From positions 682,001-746,000 of the forward strand of contig NZ_JACHGW010000001.1 in the NCBI RefSeq assembly GCF_014202505.1: a DNA stretch of 64,000 nt, in the 5' to 3' direction. The stretch's first letter is position 1; each line of letters opens with the position of its first letter. Positions 33,368 through 42,953 of this stretch are shown piece by piece. The notes beneath the pieces are model-generated. The model worked only from the letters and a program-made list of their open reading frames with translations. It ran no database searches and was not told the DNA's origin. The DNA is from Armatimonas rosea (GTDB lineage: Bacteria; Armatimonadota; Armatimonadia; Armatimonadales; Armatimonadaceae). The position numbers and the translations under genes are program-made.

Positions 33368-34858
33368 ATGAGCGGGAAGGCGAACTTTGACCCGTCGAAG
33401 GATGCGGATGTTGTTGTGATCGGGGCGGGGCCGGGCGGCTATCCGGCGGCCAAGCGTGCGGCGCAGCTGGGCGCGCGGGTGGTCTGCATCGAGGCGGATA
33501 ACCCGGGAGGCACCTGTCTGAACTGGGGCTGCATCCCCACCAAGACCATGATTGGCTCGGTCGCGGCGCTCCATACCCTCAAGCACGCCAAGGACTTCGG
33601 TCTCACGGCGGAGAATGTCGGCTACGACTTTGGGGCTGTCATGGGCCGCAAGGATAAGATCGTCACCGGCCTCAACAAAGGGGTGGAGTTCCTGCTCAAG
33701 AGTGTCAAGGTCAAGCATGTCGCCGGCTACGGCAAGATCCTGGACAAGAACACGGTCGAGGTGACCAAGGCCGATGGCTCGGTGGAGAAGATCACGACCG
33801 CCAATATCATCATCGCCACGGGCTCTGTTCCCAGCAAGGTGCCGATTCCCGGTGTGGACAGCGCCGATATCTGGGTGGACAACGCGACCGTCAAGGCCAA
33901 GAAAGCCGCGGGGACTCTGGCAACCGGTGCGCTCTGGACCAGCAACGAGGCCGTCAGCGCCAAGGATGTCCCGGGTGAGCTTGTCATTGTCGGGGGCGGT
34001 GTCATTGGGGTGGAGTTTGCCTATGTCTACGCCGGCCTGGGCTCGAAAGTGACCGTGCTGGAGTTTCTACCACGCATCATCGCCAACCTGGATGAGGACC
34101 TCTCCAAGGAGCTGACCAAGAGCCTCAAGAAGCAGGGGGTGGCCATTCAGACCGGTGTCAAGGTCACTCGTGTGGAGGACAAAGACGGCAAAAAAGAGGT
34201 GTTCTTTGCCGGTGAAGACGGCGTGGAGAAGAGCCTGCCTGCCGATGTGGTGCTGATCGCCACGGGCCGCACGCCCTTTACCACCGGCCTCGGGCTAGAG
34301 AACGTGGGGATCGCGCTGGGCTCGCCCAAGGGCCGCGCGGCGATCGCGGTCAACAACAAGCTGGAGACCAGCGTCCCGGGCATCTACGCGATCGGGGATG
34401 TGATCGGCTCCGGGCTGGCGCACACGGCCACCGCGGAGGGGCTTGTCGCGGCGGAGAATATCTGCGGCCATGCGGCGACCATGAGCTACAAGGCGATCCC
34501 AAGCTGTATCTACACCGAGCCCGAGGTGGCAGCTGTTGGCCTCACCGAGGCGCAGGCAAAAGAGCAGGGCTACGAGGTTAAGACCGGGACCTTCCCCTTC
34601 CGCAACCTTGCCAAGGCCATGGCGATCAACCAGACCGAGGGCTTTGTCAAGGTGGTCGCCGAGGCCAAGTACGGTGAGATCCTGGGAGTGCATATTATCG
34701 GCCCCCATGCCACCGACCTCATCATGGAGGCGGTCGTGAGCATCCAGCTGGAGAACACGGTCGAGGAGCTGATGAAGACCGTCCACTCCCACCCCAGCCT
34801 CGCCGAGGCGATGGGGCAGGCCAATGAGGATGTCAAGGGCCTGGCGATCGACAAGTAG
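33368..34858 (+). CDS. lpdA: Dihydrolipoamide dehydrogenase (E3)
   Basis: FAD-dependent pyridine nucleotide-disulfide oxidoreductase that reoxidises lipoamide in 2-oxoacid dehydrogenase and glycine cleavage complexes. FAD motif VVVIGAGPGGYPAAKRAAQLG, redox-active disulfide GGTCLNWGCIPTK, the second dinucleotide motif ELVIVGGGVIGVEFAYVYAGLG, the GDVIGSGLAHTATAEG FAD segment, and the C-terminal HSHPSLAEAMGQA carrying the catalytic His-Glu region are all present. At 496 residues it is slightly longer than usual; about 20 extra residues (VKAKKAAGTLATGALW) lie before the second dinucleotide motif. ATG 33368 has GGAAGG upstream. It stands alone here, away from any E1/E2 genes. Confidence 0.93.
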   Translation: MSGKANFDPSKDADVVVIGAGPGGYPAAKRAAQLGARVVCIEADNPGGTCLNWGCIPTKTMIGSVAALHTLKHAKDFGLTAENVGYDFGAVMGRKDKIVTGLNKGVEFLLKSVKVKHVAGYGKILDKNTVEVTKADGSVEKITTANIIIATGSVPSKVPIPGVDSADIWVDNATVKAKKAAGTLATGALWTSNEAVSAKDVPGELVIVGGGVIGVEFAYVYAGLGSKVTVLEFLPRIIANLDEDLSKELTKSLKKQGVAIQTGVKVTRVEDKDGKKEVFFAGEDGVEKSLPADVVLIATGRTPFTTGLGLENVGIALGSPKGRAAIAVNNKLETSVPGIYAIGDVIGSGLAHTATAEGLVAAENICGHAATMSYKAIPSCIYTEPEVAAVGLTEAQAKEQGYEVKTGTFPFRNLAKAMAINQTEGFVKVVAEAKYGEILGVHIIGPHATDLIMEAVVSIQLENTVEELMKTVHSHPSLAEAMGQANEDVKGLAIDK

Positions 34859-34862
34859 CATG

Positions 34863-34884
34863 GCCGGGGACTAAAAGCCCCGGC
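34863..34884 (+). terminator. GC-rich hairpin after lpdA
   Basis: GCCGGGG pairs with CCCCGGC across an ACTAAAAG loop directly after the stop of lpdA. There is no T-run, so termination may be weak or factor-dependent. The rest of the 110-base gap shows only short GC hairpins and the ribosome site of the next gene. Confidence 0.4.
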
Positions 34885-34968
34885 AGCAGGTTAGGAGCGT
34901 CCCGTGGACGCGTGAAACGCGAGCCGTTTCCGCGGCCTCGGGGCGCTTTTGGGGCAAGGGAGCCTTCT

Positions 34969-35991
34969 ATGTGGTCAAGAGAGCTTTGTTTCTTCGGGCG
35001 CTGGGACCTACGCGGCAAGGAGCGGGCTGTCACGGTCAACAGCGGCAGCTATGTCAAGGCACGCTTCTCGGGAAGTAGCCTCACGGTGAGCTTTGATCTC
35101 TCCCTCAACAGACCCCACTGCGAGTGTACTAAAGAGGGCTCGTACCCGACGATCGCTTGGCAGATGGATGGAGGGGAGTGGCACGAGGCCGAGCTCGCCG
35201 CTAGCGTGACGCTGGCGGAGGGGCTGGGCAAGGGAGCGCATACCGTGATGCTGATGGTGCGCGGCCTCGATGAGCACCAGAGCCGCTGGAGCCCGCCGCT
35301 GGTGGCAAGTGTCACCTTCACGGGCTTTGTTACAGAGAAGCTAGAGCGGGCGCTCCCGCAGTGGAGAAAGCCCAAGCTGACGATGGAGTTTCTGGGCGAC
35401 AGCATCACCGAGGGTGTGATTGTCAACGAGGGGCGCGCGGGTGTGCTTCCGGGGATTCCCTTTACCTGGCCCTGGCTCGCGGATGCGCGGCAGTCGTATG
35501 CGGCGCAGACCGCGCTCGCGCTGGGGGCGGAGTGGCGTCAGGTAGGGTTTGGCGCGACGGGCCTCAAGCGGGTGGGGAGCGGTGGGGCACCCGGAGCGCT
35601 GGATGCCTTTGACTTTGTCTACGCGGGCTGTCCTCGTGACCGCTGGCAGCCCGATATCGTGGTGATCAACCAGGGAACCAATGAGTCGTCGATGCCACCG
35701 GTTGACTACCAGCGGCTCTATGCCCAGTATCTGGCGCAGATACGCCGTGCCTACCCCAAGGCAAAGCTTGTCGCGCTACGGCCCTTTGTGGGAGCGCAAG
35801 AAGCGCCGATCAAGGCCGCGGTGGTGGAGCGAAATGCGGCGGGAGACTCTCGGGTCTACTACCTAGACAGTGCCGGCTGGTACGAGGGACCGCTCCATCC
35901 CACGGTTACCGGGAGTGCCGCCCTGGCAGAAAAACTGGTACGTGCGCTCGAGGCTCAGGTGCTTCCGCACGAGGCTGTTGGGCGGGCTTGA
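34969..35991 (+). CDS. SGNH/GDSL hydrolase with jelly-roll N-terminus, CE2-like (340 aa)
   Basis: The catalytic SGNH domain starts around residue 137 with MEFLGDSITEG (block I, nucleophile Ser), then a Gly in block II (GFGATGLKRVGSGG), VVINQGTNES (block III, Asn) and LHPT (block V, His). The N-terminal 130 residues form strand-rich sequence (SGSYVKARFSGSSLTVSFDL) resembling the beta-sandwich of carbohydrate esterase family 2. It probably deacetylates a polysaccharide, which fits the acetyltransferase and glycosyltransferases nearby. No signal peptide is evident. ATG 34969 has AAGGGAG upstream and is preferred over 34912. Confidence 0.85.
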   Translation: MWSRELCFFGRWDLRGKERAVTVNSGSYVKARFSGSSLTVSFDLSLNRPHCECTKEGSYPTIAWQMDGGEWHEAELAASVTLAEGLGKGAHTVMLMVRGLDEHQSRWSPPLVASVTFTGFVTEKLERALPQWRKPKLTMEFLGDSITEGVIVNEGRAGVLPGIPFTWPWLADARQSYAAQTALALGAEWRQVGFGATGLKRVGSGGAPGALDAFDFVYAGCPRDRWQPDIVVINQGTNESSMPPVDYQRLYAQYLAQIRRAYPKAKLVALRPFVGAQEAPIKAAVVERNAAGDSRVYYLDSAGWYEGPLHPTVTGSAALAEKLVRALEAQVLPHEAVGRA

Positions 35992-36016
35992 CAAAATCTA
36001 AGCGTTTAGATAGACT
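35988..36016 (+). promoter_or_regulatory. Near-consensus promoter upstream of the pseudopilin/TPR run
   Basis: TTGACA (35988-35993), overlapping the esterase stop codon, and TAGACT (36011-36016) are separated by 17 bases. A second -10-like TATAAA follows at 36016-36021. It would drive the 128-aa membrane protein gene and perhaps the pseudopilin. Confidence 0.7.
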
Positions 36017-36062
36017 ATAAATCTGGGTGAACAAAGACGCTGTTTACTAAACTGCTACGAAA

Positions 36063-36449
36063 ATGAAGCAACCAAAACGGAATCCACTTCTTCTCTATAT
36101 GGCCGCAGGTATTGCTATTCTCTTCTCCGTGTTGATGACACGCTCGATTGAGAAGCAGAGTGCGGGTGTTGAGTTTGAGCTGGAGCCCCTGAAGAAGCCT
36201 GGCACGGTGACGCCACAGGGGGACAAGATCTATGCCAGTAGTGGACGGGTACAGCCGGACCCTTTTGCGGAACCAGAAGAGGCCCGAAAATACATGCGTA
36301 AGATTGCACTGCGGTACAATTCTTATCGGGAGTTACCTGAGGCAGACCAGCGGCTCTTTCGAGGGCTTGGTGGTGGACAAGGGGAGCTAATCTACGCTTT
36401 CATGCGTAAGGAAGCACTCCACCTTAAAACAAGCACGGGAACAAAGTAG
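36063..36449 (+). CDS. Small single-pass membrane protein (128 aa)
   Basis: One N-terminal transmembrane helix ([17 protein letters not shown], about 9-25) after a basic start, then a polar domain of about 100 residues with [33 protein letters not shown]. Not recognised. The orientation rule (basic residues before the helix) puts the C-terminal domain outside the cytoplasm. The gene lies between a good promoter and a pseudopilin gene that starts 67 bases after its stop, so the two may be linked. No ribosome site of note precedes its ATG. Confidence 0.65.
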   Translation: MKQPKRNPLLLYMAAGIAILFSVLMTRSIEKQSAGVEFELEPLKKPGTVTPQGDKIYASSGRVQPDPFAEPEEARKYMRKIALRYNSYRELPEADQRLFRGLGGGQGELIYAFMRKEALHLKTSTGTK

Positions 36450-36516
36450 GGTGGCCAAGGGGGTCATACACACTGCGGATTGCTCCGCAAACTGTTTCAA
36501 CAGAGAGGTATTTTTT

Positions 36517-37335
36517 ATGCGTAGAGGTTTTACTCTTATCGAGCTCCTCGTCGTGATCGCAATCATCGCGATTCTGGCGGCAATCCTCTTCCCTGTCTTT
36601 GCACAGGCACGAGAGAAGGCTCGGCAGACGGCTTGTATCTCCAATGGTAAGCAGATCGGTACTGCGACCATGATGTATGTACAGGACTACGACGAGACCT
36701 ATCCTTGTGGGTGGGGATCTCAGGACAGCGGCCGCACCATGTGGCGCAACGTCCTCCAGCCCTACATCCAGCGTGCGAAGACCGACCAGGTGGACATGTA
36801 CAACATGGCCGGTGCAAGCCGCAACTCGGTCTATGTCTGTCCCAGCCAGCCCGGCTCGCCGGCGGACTACGGTCCCACGTCGTATGGCTACAACTACCAG
36901 GGTGGTCTGACCCAGGGGTGGCGCGACTACGGCGGTGGCCAGGGTGGGTTCCCCGGAGCCAGCATGGCGGGTATCAACCAGCCGGGCAACCTGATTGCCT
37001 ATGCCGAGTCGGGTGAGGTCGGCGGACCGAGCAAGCCCCTGGATCCCTTCTTCAACGACGGCTCTCCGGGCTGGACCGGCTGTGGTGGTCAGGAGACCTC
37101 TCCTTACCGCTTCAACCCTGAGGTCTGGAAGGAGCGCTGGAGTGTGGACTGGGGTGTAGGACAGCCCGGTGGTGAAGACTGGGGTGACTGCCGCAACGGT
37201 GGTCGCCGCCCCATGCCGCGCCACGCCAAGATGTGGACCGCGATCTTCGCCGATGGCCACACCAAGGCGATCCCTGCCAACAAGATGCGGGAGATGGGGC
37301 CCAACAACCCCGTTAGCATGCTGCACAACAACTAG
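36517..37335 (+). CDS. Prepilin-like protein, H-X9-DG type (272 aa)
   Basis: Leader [20 protein letters not shown] with the canonical Gly before Phe, then [20 protein letters not shown]. The C-terminus has [13 protein letters not shown], an H-X9-DG motif. ATG 36517 is chosen because AGAGAGG lies about ten bases upstream and gives the minimal leader; the frame is open to 36451. The body is rich in Gly, Trp, Tyr and Pro and contains the [12 protein letters not shown] pattern also seen in the other copies (xQDYDExxxx). A TPR protein follows after 15 bases. Confidence 0.92.
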   Translation: MRRGFTLIELLVVIAIIAILAAILFPVFAQAREKARQTACISNGKQIGTATMMYVQDYDETYPCGWGSQDSGRTMWRNVLQPYIQRAKTDQVDMYNMAGASRNSVYVCPSQPGSPADYGPTSYGYNYQGGLTQGWRDYGGGQGGFPGASMAGINQPGNLIAYAESGEVGGPSKPLDPFFNDGSPGWTGCGGQETSPYRFNPEVWKERWSVDWGVGQPGGEDWGDCRNGGRRPMPRHAKMWTAIFADGHTKAIPANKMREMGPNNPVSMLHNN

Positions 37336-37350
37336 TACTGCTCAGGCATC

Positions 37351-39507
37351 ATGCCCGAAAAAAACACGACCATGGGGGGAGCGAAAGCTCTCCCCATTTC
37401 TACCAAGAAGATATTTTTTCTCAGCCTGCTGGGCATCACGATTGTCGCGGCGGGCTGGGGAGTTCCGCGCCACCCCGCCGTCCTGGAGTGGCGCTATCAG
37501 CGTATGTCTCTCGCGGAGCTTGCTAAAGCACGGGGAGCACGCCAGGACGATGTCGCACTCTTGTACTACCATGCTCTTGCCCTGATTCGGCAGGGGCGCC
37601 TTGTGGAGGCCGAGCCTCTCCTTGCGATTGCGGTGGAGAGAGAGCCCCGTGAGCCCCGCTACCGCGATGCTTGGGCCAGGGCGCTTCTCGATCGTGGGTT
37701 TGTCTCCACGGCGTTTGGACAGCTCAAACAATTTGTGGGGACACAGCCCCAGCTCCCCGAGGCACACTATCTGATGGGCCGCTTCTACCTGACCCAAGGT
37801 GCGATGGATAAGGCCGTCACCGAGCTGACCGAGGCACTCCGGCTACGCCCACAGTACCCTGACGCCCACAGCCTCCTCGCCGCTGCCCACGAGGACCTGG
37901 GAGAGCTTCCCCTTGCCTTAAAAGCCGCTCAAGACGCAGCCCAGCAGGCCCCGGATGCGGTTGCCAACCAGCTCCTGCTCGCCTCGCTTCTGGAGCGCAC
38001 CAACCAACCCGAGAAAGCACGTCCTGTCTTTGAGCGTGCTCTACAGCTTGCTCCCCAAGACCCCGTGGCAATGCGGGAGGTGGCGCGCTTTCTCAGTGAC
38101 CAAGCACGGACTGCAACCGACCGTGAGCGAGCTCTCGGCCTGGCGCGTGCTGCCCAGCAGAAAGCCCCCGAAGACCTCGCACTCAATGGGCTCTTGGGAG
38201 GGTTGCTCCTGGCCCAAGAGAAGCCTGCGGAGGCGGTGCCGTTCTTACTGAAAGCGGCACAAGGCACTCTCGATAATCCCGTGTTTGCACTCTCGCTCAC
38301 TCAGGCCTACCGCCGGTTGGGAGAGACGACGCAGACCGCGCAGTGGGAGAAAGAGTACCAGCTCCGCCGCACCCGGGAGACGCGGCGTAAGCTCCTCTAT
38401 GAGACCCTGAAGACCCGGCCAAAAGACCCGGTAGTTCATGAGCAGCTTGCAACGCTCCTGGCGGAGACGGGTAATGTCGATGGCTGTCTTCGGCACTTTG
38501 CGACCGCACAGCAGCGGCCCAGTGATGCGGTCTCCGTGCTGATCGCCGCGGCCAATGCACTCTCCAATGCGGGAAAGGGCAAGGAGGCGACTCCGCTGGC
38601 GCGGCGTGCTGTTGAGATGACAACCTCCAATCCCCTGGCCCATGAGGCGCTAGGAAACGCCTACTTGGCCCAGGACATGCTGATCCAGGCGGGCCAGGAG
38701 TACCAGGTCGCCTCAGGCTTCTTGCCATCGCTACGGGCGAAGCTGGAGAAGAAAGTCGCCGACTTTAATGTCAAGCGCGCCAAGTACCCCACCACTGCCG
38801 AGCAGTCGTTCCAGCGGGCACTGGAGCGGGAGCGCTACTACCTCGGGCCACAGAAGATCGGCGACGATGTGGAGGAGCTAGCCAAGCGCGCCGTGGACCA
38901 AGCCCCCCAGAACACGACCTACCTCGCCTATCTGCTCCGCCTCCAGATGGCACGAGGGCGCCGCGACGAAGGCCTGCAGACTGCCCAAAAGCTCCTGGCG
39001 CTCGCGCCCACCGATCCCAATGCCCATATTCGCTACGCTCTCTTGCTGGAGGAGAAGGCAAGCACGCCCCAGCAGCTGGCCGAGGTACAGGAGCACCTGA
39101 ATGCGGAGACCAACCCGACCCACCTGGATGCCGACACCAATGCCCTGCGTGAGTACGGTCTGGGGCTGGTCGCGCTCAAGCAAAAAGACGCCGCCGTGGC
39201 GGTGCGCTGCCTGGAGAACGCCATCAAGCTCGACCCCGAGCCCCTGACGACCTACTACAAGCTGGCCCAGGCACACCAGCTCGCCGGCAATACCACCGCG
39301 GCACAAAAAGTTCTGGACTATCTCAATGTCCTCCGCACGGAGCAACAAGCGGAGGCGGATGCACTCAGCGCAGTGGGGAAAGACCCCAGCAACCCTGTGC
39401 TCTACGATCAGGCGGCTGCTCTGTTTCGGAAACACGAAAAAACAGCAGAGGCAGTCGCTATTGAAGCCGAGGCGAAACGACGCTTTGGGAAAGGAAAACA
39501 ACCATGA
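37351..39507 (+). CDS. Membrane-anchored TPR protein (718 aa)
   Basis: One transmembrane helix near the N-terminus (about residues 19-38) followed by tetratricopeptide repeats over nearly the entire length, for example ALALIRQGRLVEAEPLLAIA, EAHYLMGRFYLTQGAMDKAV and EALGNAYLAQDMLIQAGQEY. Two Leu/Ala/Glu-rich arrays are separated by a coiled region (about 435-490). It probably scaffolds protein assembly on the outer face of the inner membrane. Its last four bases overlap the next start (ATGA). The order pseudopilin - TPR - lipoprotein - CRTAC1 suggests one surface-protein module. Confidence 0.85.
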   Translation: MPEKNTTMGGAKALPISTKKIFFLSLLGITIVAAGWGVPRHPAVLEWRYQRMSLAELAKARGARQDDVALLYYHALALIRQGRLVEAEPLLAIAVEREPREPRYRDAWARALLDRGFVSTAFGQLKQFVGTQPQLPEAHYLMGRFYLTQGAMDKAVTELTEALRLRPQYPDAHSLLAAAHEDLGELPLALKAAQDAAQQAPDAVANQLLLASLLERTNQPEKARPVFERALQLAPQDPVAMREVARFLSDQARTATDRERALGLARAAQQKAPEDLALNGLLGGLLLAQEKPAEAVPFLLKAAQGTLDNPVFALSLTQAYRRLGETTQTAQWEKEYQLRRTRETRRKLLYETLKTRPKDPVVHEQLATLLAETGNVDGCLRHFATAQQRPSDAVSVLIAAANALSNAGKGKEATPLARRAVEMTTSNPLAHEALGNAYLAQDMLIQAGQEYQVASGFLPSLRAKLEKKVADFNVKRAKYPTTAEQSFQRALERERYYLGPQKIGDDVEELAKRAVDQAPQNTTYLAYLLRLQMARGRRDEGLQTAQKLLALAPTDPNAHIRYALLLEEKASTPQQLAEVQEHLNAETNPTHLDADTNALREYGLGLVALKQKDAAVAVRCLENAIKLDPEPLTTYYKLAQAHQLAGNTTAAQKVLDYLNVLRTEQQAEADALSAVGKDPSNPVLYDQAAALFRKHEKTAEAVAIEAEAKRRFGKGKQP

Positions 39508-39761
39508 AATACGGACTCCTAGTGGTACTTTTACTCGCCGCACTGAGCGTGCTGGCAGGCTGTAGCAAAGAGGCAACGAAGGCGGAGGATGCCCCCGCCT
39601 ATGCCAAACAGATGCAGAAGGGCGACTCTAGCACCGCATCGACCCAGTACGCGACTCAGTACGGGCAGTCGGGGGCGATGCGTGGCCCGGGGGCAATGCA
39701 GGGCAGAATGCAGGGGAGCTACGGGCAGAGGCAGGGCGGCTATGGACAGCAGGGACGGTAG
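39504..39761 (+). CDS. Small Gln/Gly-rich lipoprotein (85 aa)
   Basis: Signal peptide MKYGLLVVLLLAALSVLAGC ends in a lipobox (LAGC). The remaining 65 residues are low-complexity, rich in Gln, Gly, Met, Tyr and Ser (GQSGAMRGPGAMQGRMQG), ending in repeated GQ-(R/Q)-G-G-Y units. Likely a disordered lipid-anchored protein. It is translationally coupled to the TPR gene (4-base overlap) and followed closely by the CRTAC1-type gene. Like the two lipoproteins at the left end it accompanies a pseudopilin. Confidence 0.75.
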   Translation: MKYGLLVVLLLAALSVLAGCSKEATKAEDAPAYAKQMQKGDSSTASTQYATQYGQSGAMRGPGAMQGRMQGSYGQRQGGYGQQGR

Positions 39762-39770
39762 GTAGCCTGC

Positions 39771-41456
39771 TTGTCGAACCTACGTCGAGCCTTACTTGGA
39801 GCCGCTGCGCTCTCGCTTGTTCTCACGGGCGGGAGCTGTCCGCGCGCGAAGTCGGGGGAGGGAGCCACTCCCCCGGCCTCGGCGACCTCGCTCTTTCGTG
39901 AGGTCGCGGAGTCGGCAGGGCTTCACTACAAGTGGACCATTCCCGGCAAGCGCCCGCTCACGATCTTGCAGACCATCGGCAATGGCTGCGCCTTCCTCGA
40001 CTACGACAACGATGGCAACCTCGATATCCTCTTGGTAGGAGAGAGGCTGGCACTCTACAAGGGCGATGGCAAGGGGCACTTCACCGACGTGACTGCCGCC
40101 GTCGAGCTCGCGGACCTCAAGGGGCACTTTCTGGGCTGCGCGGTGGGCGACTACGACGGCGATGGCTACGACGACCTCTATATCTCGGGCTACGAGGAGG
40201 GGAAGCTCCTGAAGAACGCGGCGGGGAAGGCATTCACCGATGTCTCCGCCGCCGCAGGAGTCACCCCACAGCCCTGGGGGACCAGCGCCGCCTTCGCTGA
40301 GACACGCCCGGGGAGCGGGGTGCTCGATCTCTTTGTGGGAAACTACGCGGTCTTCGGCCCCACCACCGACCCGCAGCTCTGCAAGGTGCGTGCTGCCTCC
40401 GGGGAGTATGTCATGACCTCGTGTGGGCCGCGCTACTACCAGCCGCGCAAGGGGGTCTTCTACCAGAACACGGGGAAGGGCCAGCTCCTGGATGTCACCC
40501 AAAAAGTCGGGGCGCTGGGGATTGTCGGCAAGACCCTGGGAGTCGCCTTTGCGGACTACGAGAACCGCGGGGCGCTCGGGCTGGCTCTGGCAAACGATGA
40601 GATGCCGGGGGACCTGCTCCGCCTAGACAGCCTCCAGGGAGAGCCGCACTACACCAATGTCGCGGAGCTCGTGGGGACCGCCTTCGACCGCGATGGCAAT
40701 ATGCACGGCGGGATGGGCACCGACTGGGGCGACTACGACAACGATGGGCTTGTCGATCTGTTTGTGGCGACGTTTCAGGGAGAGACCAAGTCGCTCTACC
40801 GCAATGAGAACGGGGGACGGTTTATGGACAGTGCCATGGCCACCCTGCTCGGGCCCCCCACCCAGCCCTATGTTGCCTTTGGCTGCCGCTTCCTCGACTA
40901 CGACAACGATGGCTGGCTGGATATCGTGATCGCCAATGGGCATGTCCAGGACAATATCGCCCAGATCGAGTCCACCCAGAGCTACCGCCAGCCCACACAG
41001 CTCTTTCGCAACAAAGGCGGCAGTCCGCTGCTCTTTGAAGAGGTGGGCAAGCAGGTGCCTGACCTCCAGAAGCCGATTGTGGGACGCGGGCTCGCCACCG
41101 GCGACTACGACAACGATGGCAAGCTCGACCTGCTGATCGTGGATAGTGAGGGGGCACCGCGCCTGCTCCACAACGAGACGCCGCAGGCCGGGCACTGGCT
41201 TGGGCTCAAGCTGGTGGGAAGCAAGAGCAACCGGGATGCCTACGGCGCGATCGTGACGGTCGAGGTGGCAGGCCGCAAGCTGACACGCCACTGCCACGCC
41301 GATGGCTCCTATCTCTCCAGCTCGGACCCCCGAGTCCATATCGGTATCGGGACAGCCACGACAGTGGACAAAGTGACCATCCGCTGGCCCAGCGGGCAGA
41401 CAGAGACACACACCGAGCTTACTCTCGATACCTATACCGTGATTAAAGAAAAGTGA
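39771..41456 (+). CDS. CRTAC1-type VCBS/FG-GAP repeat protein with ASPIC/UnbV domain (561 aa)
   Basis: Signal/lipoprotein-like N-terminus ending TGGSC. The body repeats the calcium-binding FG-GAP pattern FLDYDNDGNLDILL, GDYDGDGYDDLYI, DYDNDGLVDLFV, LDYDNDGWLDIVIANG and GDYDNDGKLDLLI, which build a beta-propeller. The last 75 residues (IVTVEVAGRKLTRHCHADGSYLSSSDPRVHIGIG, interrupted here for brevity by its turns) match the ASPIC/UnbV domain that ends CRTAC1 proteins. It is exported and probably binds calcium at the cell surface. The start is TTG at 39771, nine bases after the lipoprotein stop. Its last four bases overlap the LacI-type gene. Confidence 0.85.
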   Translation: MSNLRRALLGAAALSLVLTGGSCPRAKSGEGATPPASATSLFREVAESAGLHYKWTIPGKRPLTILQTIGNGCAFLDYDNDGNLDILLVGERLALYKGDGKGHFTDVTAAVELADLKGHFLGCAVGDYDGDGYDDLYISGYEEGKLLKNAAGKAFTDVSAAAGVTPQPWGTSAAFAETRPGSGVLDLFVGNYAVFGPTTDPQLCKVRAASGEYVMTSCGPRYYQPRKGVFYQNTGKGQLLDVTQKVGALGIVGKTLGVAFADYENRGALGLALANDEMPGDLLRLDSLQGEPHYTNVAELVGTAFDRDGNMHGGMGTDWGDYDNDGLVDLFVATFQGETKSLYRNENGGRFMDSAMATLLGPPTQPYVAFGCRFLDYDNDGWLDIVIANGHVQDNIAQIESTQSYRQPTQLFRNKGGSPLLFEEVGKQVPDLQKPIVGRGLATGDYDNDGKLDLLIVDSEGAPRLLHNETPQAGHWLGLKLVGSKSNRDAYGAIVTVEVAGRKLTRHCHADGSYLSSSDPRVHIGIGTATTVDKVTIRWPSGQTETHTELTLDTYTVIKEK

Positions 41457-42466
41457 GTATGGTGACGATTCGTGATGTGGCCCGGGAGAGTGGGGTCTCC
41501 GTGGCCACGGTCTCGTATGTACTGAATAATGGCCCCCGTCCCGTCAGCCCCAAGACACGCGAGCGGGTCGTGGCGGTGATGCGGCGGCTCGACTACCACC
41601 CCAATGCCGTGGCGCGGAGCCTGGTACGGCGACGAACCCAGACGCTTGGGGTGGTGGTGGGGCATGTCCAGCCGGAGGTGGTGACCAATAACTACTACGC
41701 CGGGGTGCTCGCCGGTATCTTTGCCGGAGCCTACCAGCGCAGCTACAACGTGGTCTTCTTCACCGAGCAGGGAACCATCACCCAGATCGAGCGCCATATC
41801 CGCACCCAGCAGCCCGATGGGGTCCTGATGATCGCGCCCGATATCGGCCTTGAGCTCCCCGCTCGTCTGGGGCACGTGGGGATTCCGCTGGGGATTGTCG
41901 GGGCCGAGGGGGTCTACACCGAGACGGGGGCTCTCCAGATCGATGTCGATAATGTCTTGGGGACGCGGCTGGCGGTGGAGCATCTCTTGGAGCGGGGCCA
42001 CACCCAAGTGCTCCACATGATGGGAACCCCCGGGCAGGCTAGTGTTCAGGTACGCCGGGAGGTCTTTGAGCAGGTCATGCGGGAGCATGGGCTCTCGATC
42101 ACCGACGATCGTATCCTGGAGTGTACCTTTGATCCCGTCTCCGATGCCCAGCTCTTGGCACAGCGGCTGGCGCACAACCCGCCCACCGCGATCTTTGCGG
42201 GCAACGACGATCTGGCGCTCACGGCGCTGCAGGTGATTAAAGAGCAGGGGCTCCGTATCCCCGAGGATATCGCGGTGGTGGGCTTCGACGATGGCCCGCT
42301 CGCCGCGCATGTCGCTCCGGGCCTGACCACGATCCGCCAGCCCATGCGCGCTATCGGTGAGGCGATTGTCTGTGGCCTTGCCGACCAGCTGGAGGGCACG
42401 CATCCCCACCCCGAGGTCCGCCTTCTGCACTTCGCCCCCGAGCTGATCGTCCGGGGCTCTACCTAG
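41453..42466 (+). CDS. LacI-family transcriptional regulator (337 aa)
   Basis: N-terminal helix-turn-helix MVTIRDVARESGVSVATVSYV with the LacI hinge region (HPNAVARSLVRRRTQTLGVVV), then a periplasmic-binding-protein-like effector domain (TNNYYAGVLAGIFAGAYQRS, DGVLMIAPDI, PTAIFAGNDDLALTALQVI, VVGFDDGPLAAHVAPGLTTI). The GTG at 41453 overlaps the upstream stop; an ATG two codons on (41459) is also possible. It likely represses a sugar-utilisation gene on binding a ligand, but its targets are not apparent: the neighbour upstream is a surface protein, and no clear palindromic operator stands out nearby. Confidence 0.92.
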   Translation: MSMVTIRDVARESGVSVATVSYVLNNGPRPVSPKTRERVVAVMRRLDYHPNAVARSLVRRRTQTLGVVVGHVQPEVVTNNYYAGVLAGIFAGAYQRSYNVVFFTEQGTITQIERHIRTQQPDGVLMIAPDIGLELPARLGHVGIPLGIVGAEGVYTETGALQIDVDNVLGTRLAVEHLLERGHTQVLHMMGTPGQASVQVRREVFEQVMREHGLSITDDRILECTFDPVSDAQLLAQRLAHNPPTAIFAGNDDLALTALQVIKEQGLRIPEDIAVVGFDDGPLAAHVAPGLTTIRQPMRAIGEAIVCGLADQLEGTHPHPEVRLLHFAPELIVRGST

Positions 42467-42484
42467 AGCGTCCCCAAAAAGAAC

Positions 42485-42522
42485 AAAAGCCCTCGGCTGC
42501 ACGGTGCAGCCGGGGCTTTTTG
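42485..42522. terminator. Bidirectional terminator between convergent regulators
   Basis: An 18-base arm (AAAAGCCCTCGGCTGCAC) pairs almost perfectly with GTGCAGCCGGGGCTTTTT, with A-run and T-run on the two sides. It serves the LacI-type gene on the plus strand and the LuxR-type gene on the minus strand. Confidence 0.9.
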
Positions 42523-42539
42523 TGTGATGATTTCCGAAC

Positions 42540-42800
42540 TTACTGCGGGTTGCCGCTACCCGGATACGACAGCAGTCCACGCCGTGTTGCCTCACGAAAG
42601 GCCTGAAGACGGTTGGTGACACTCAGCTTGCTATAGATATTGGCCAGGTGAAAATCGACCGTCCGCTTGCTCACGTAGAGCTGATCCGCGACTTCCTTGC
42701 TGGACTTTCCCTCGATCACAAGTGAGAGTACTTCGACCTCACGCTTTGTCAGCTTAACCTGGCTGTCCGTTGACATACCGCTGTTTGTATAGATGCCCAT
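42540..42800 (-). CDS. Stand-alone LuxR/GerE-type HTH regulator (86 aa)
   Basis: Apart from about 15 N-terminal residues the protein is only a LuxR-type DNA-binding domain: LTKREVEVLSLVIEGKSSKE, VADQLYVSKRTVDFHLANI and YSKLSVTNRLQAFREA, with the usual turn and recognition helix (KRTVDFHLANIYSKL). There is no receiver or ligand-binding domain, as in GerE. It could act alone or be an output for a separate receiver-only protein. GGAGGGAAC lies nine bases upstream. A 6-bp hairpin (GGCTGC-CTGA-GCAGCC, 42831-42846) lies in its leader. Confidence 0.85.
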   Translation of the reverse strand: MGIYTNSGMSTDSQVKLTKREVEVLSLVIEGKSSKEVADQLYVSKRTVDFHLANIYSKLSVTNRLQAFREATRRGLLSYPGSGNPQ

Positions 42801-42953
42801 CGGGCTTGTTCCCTCCAGTTTTCTCTCCGAGGCTGCCTGAGCAGCCAGGAGCGACAGTCTCTAGTCCATCGCTCTGTACTTGATTTTTGCCATCTCCTGG
42901 TAAAGAAATCATCTAAAAAATTACTAGGTTTCACGTGTTTTTCACGGCTAGTG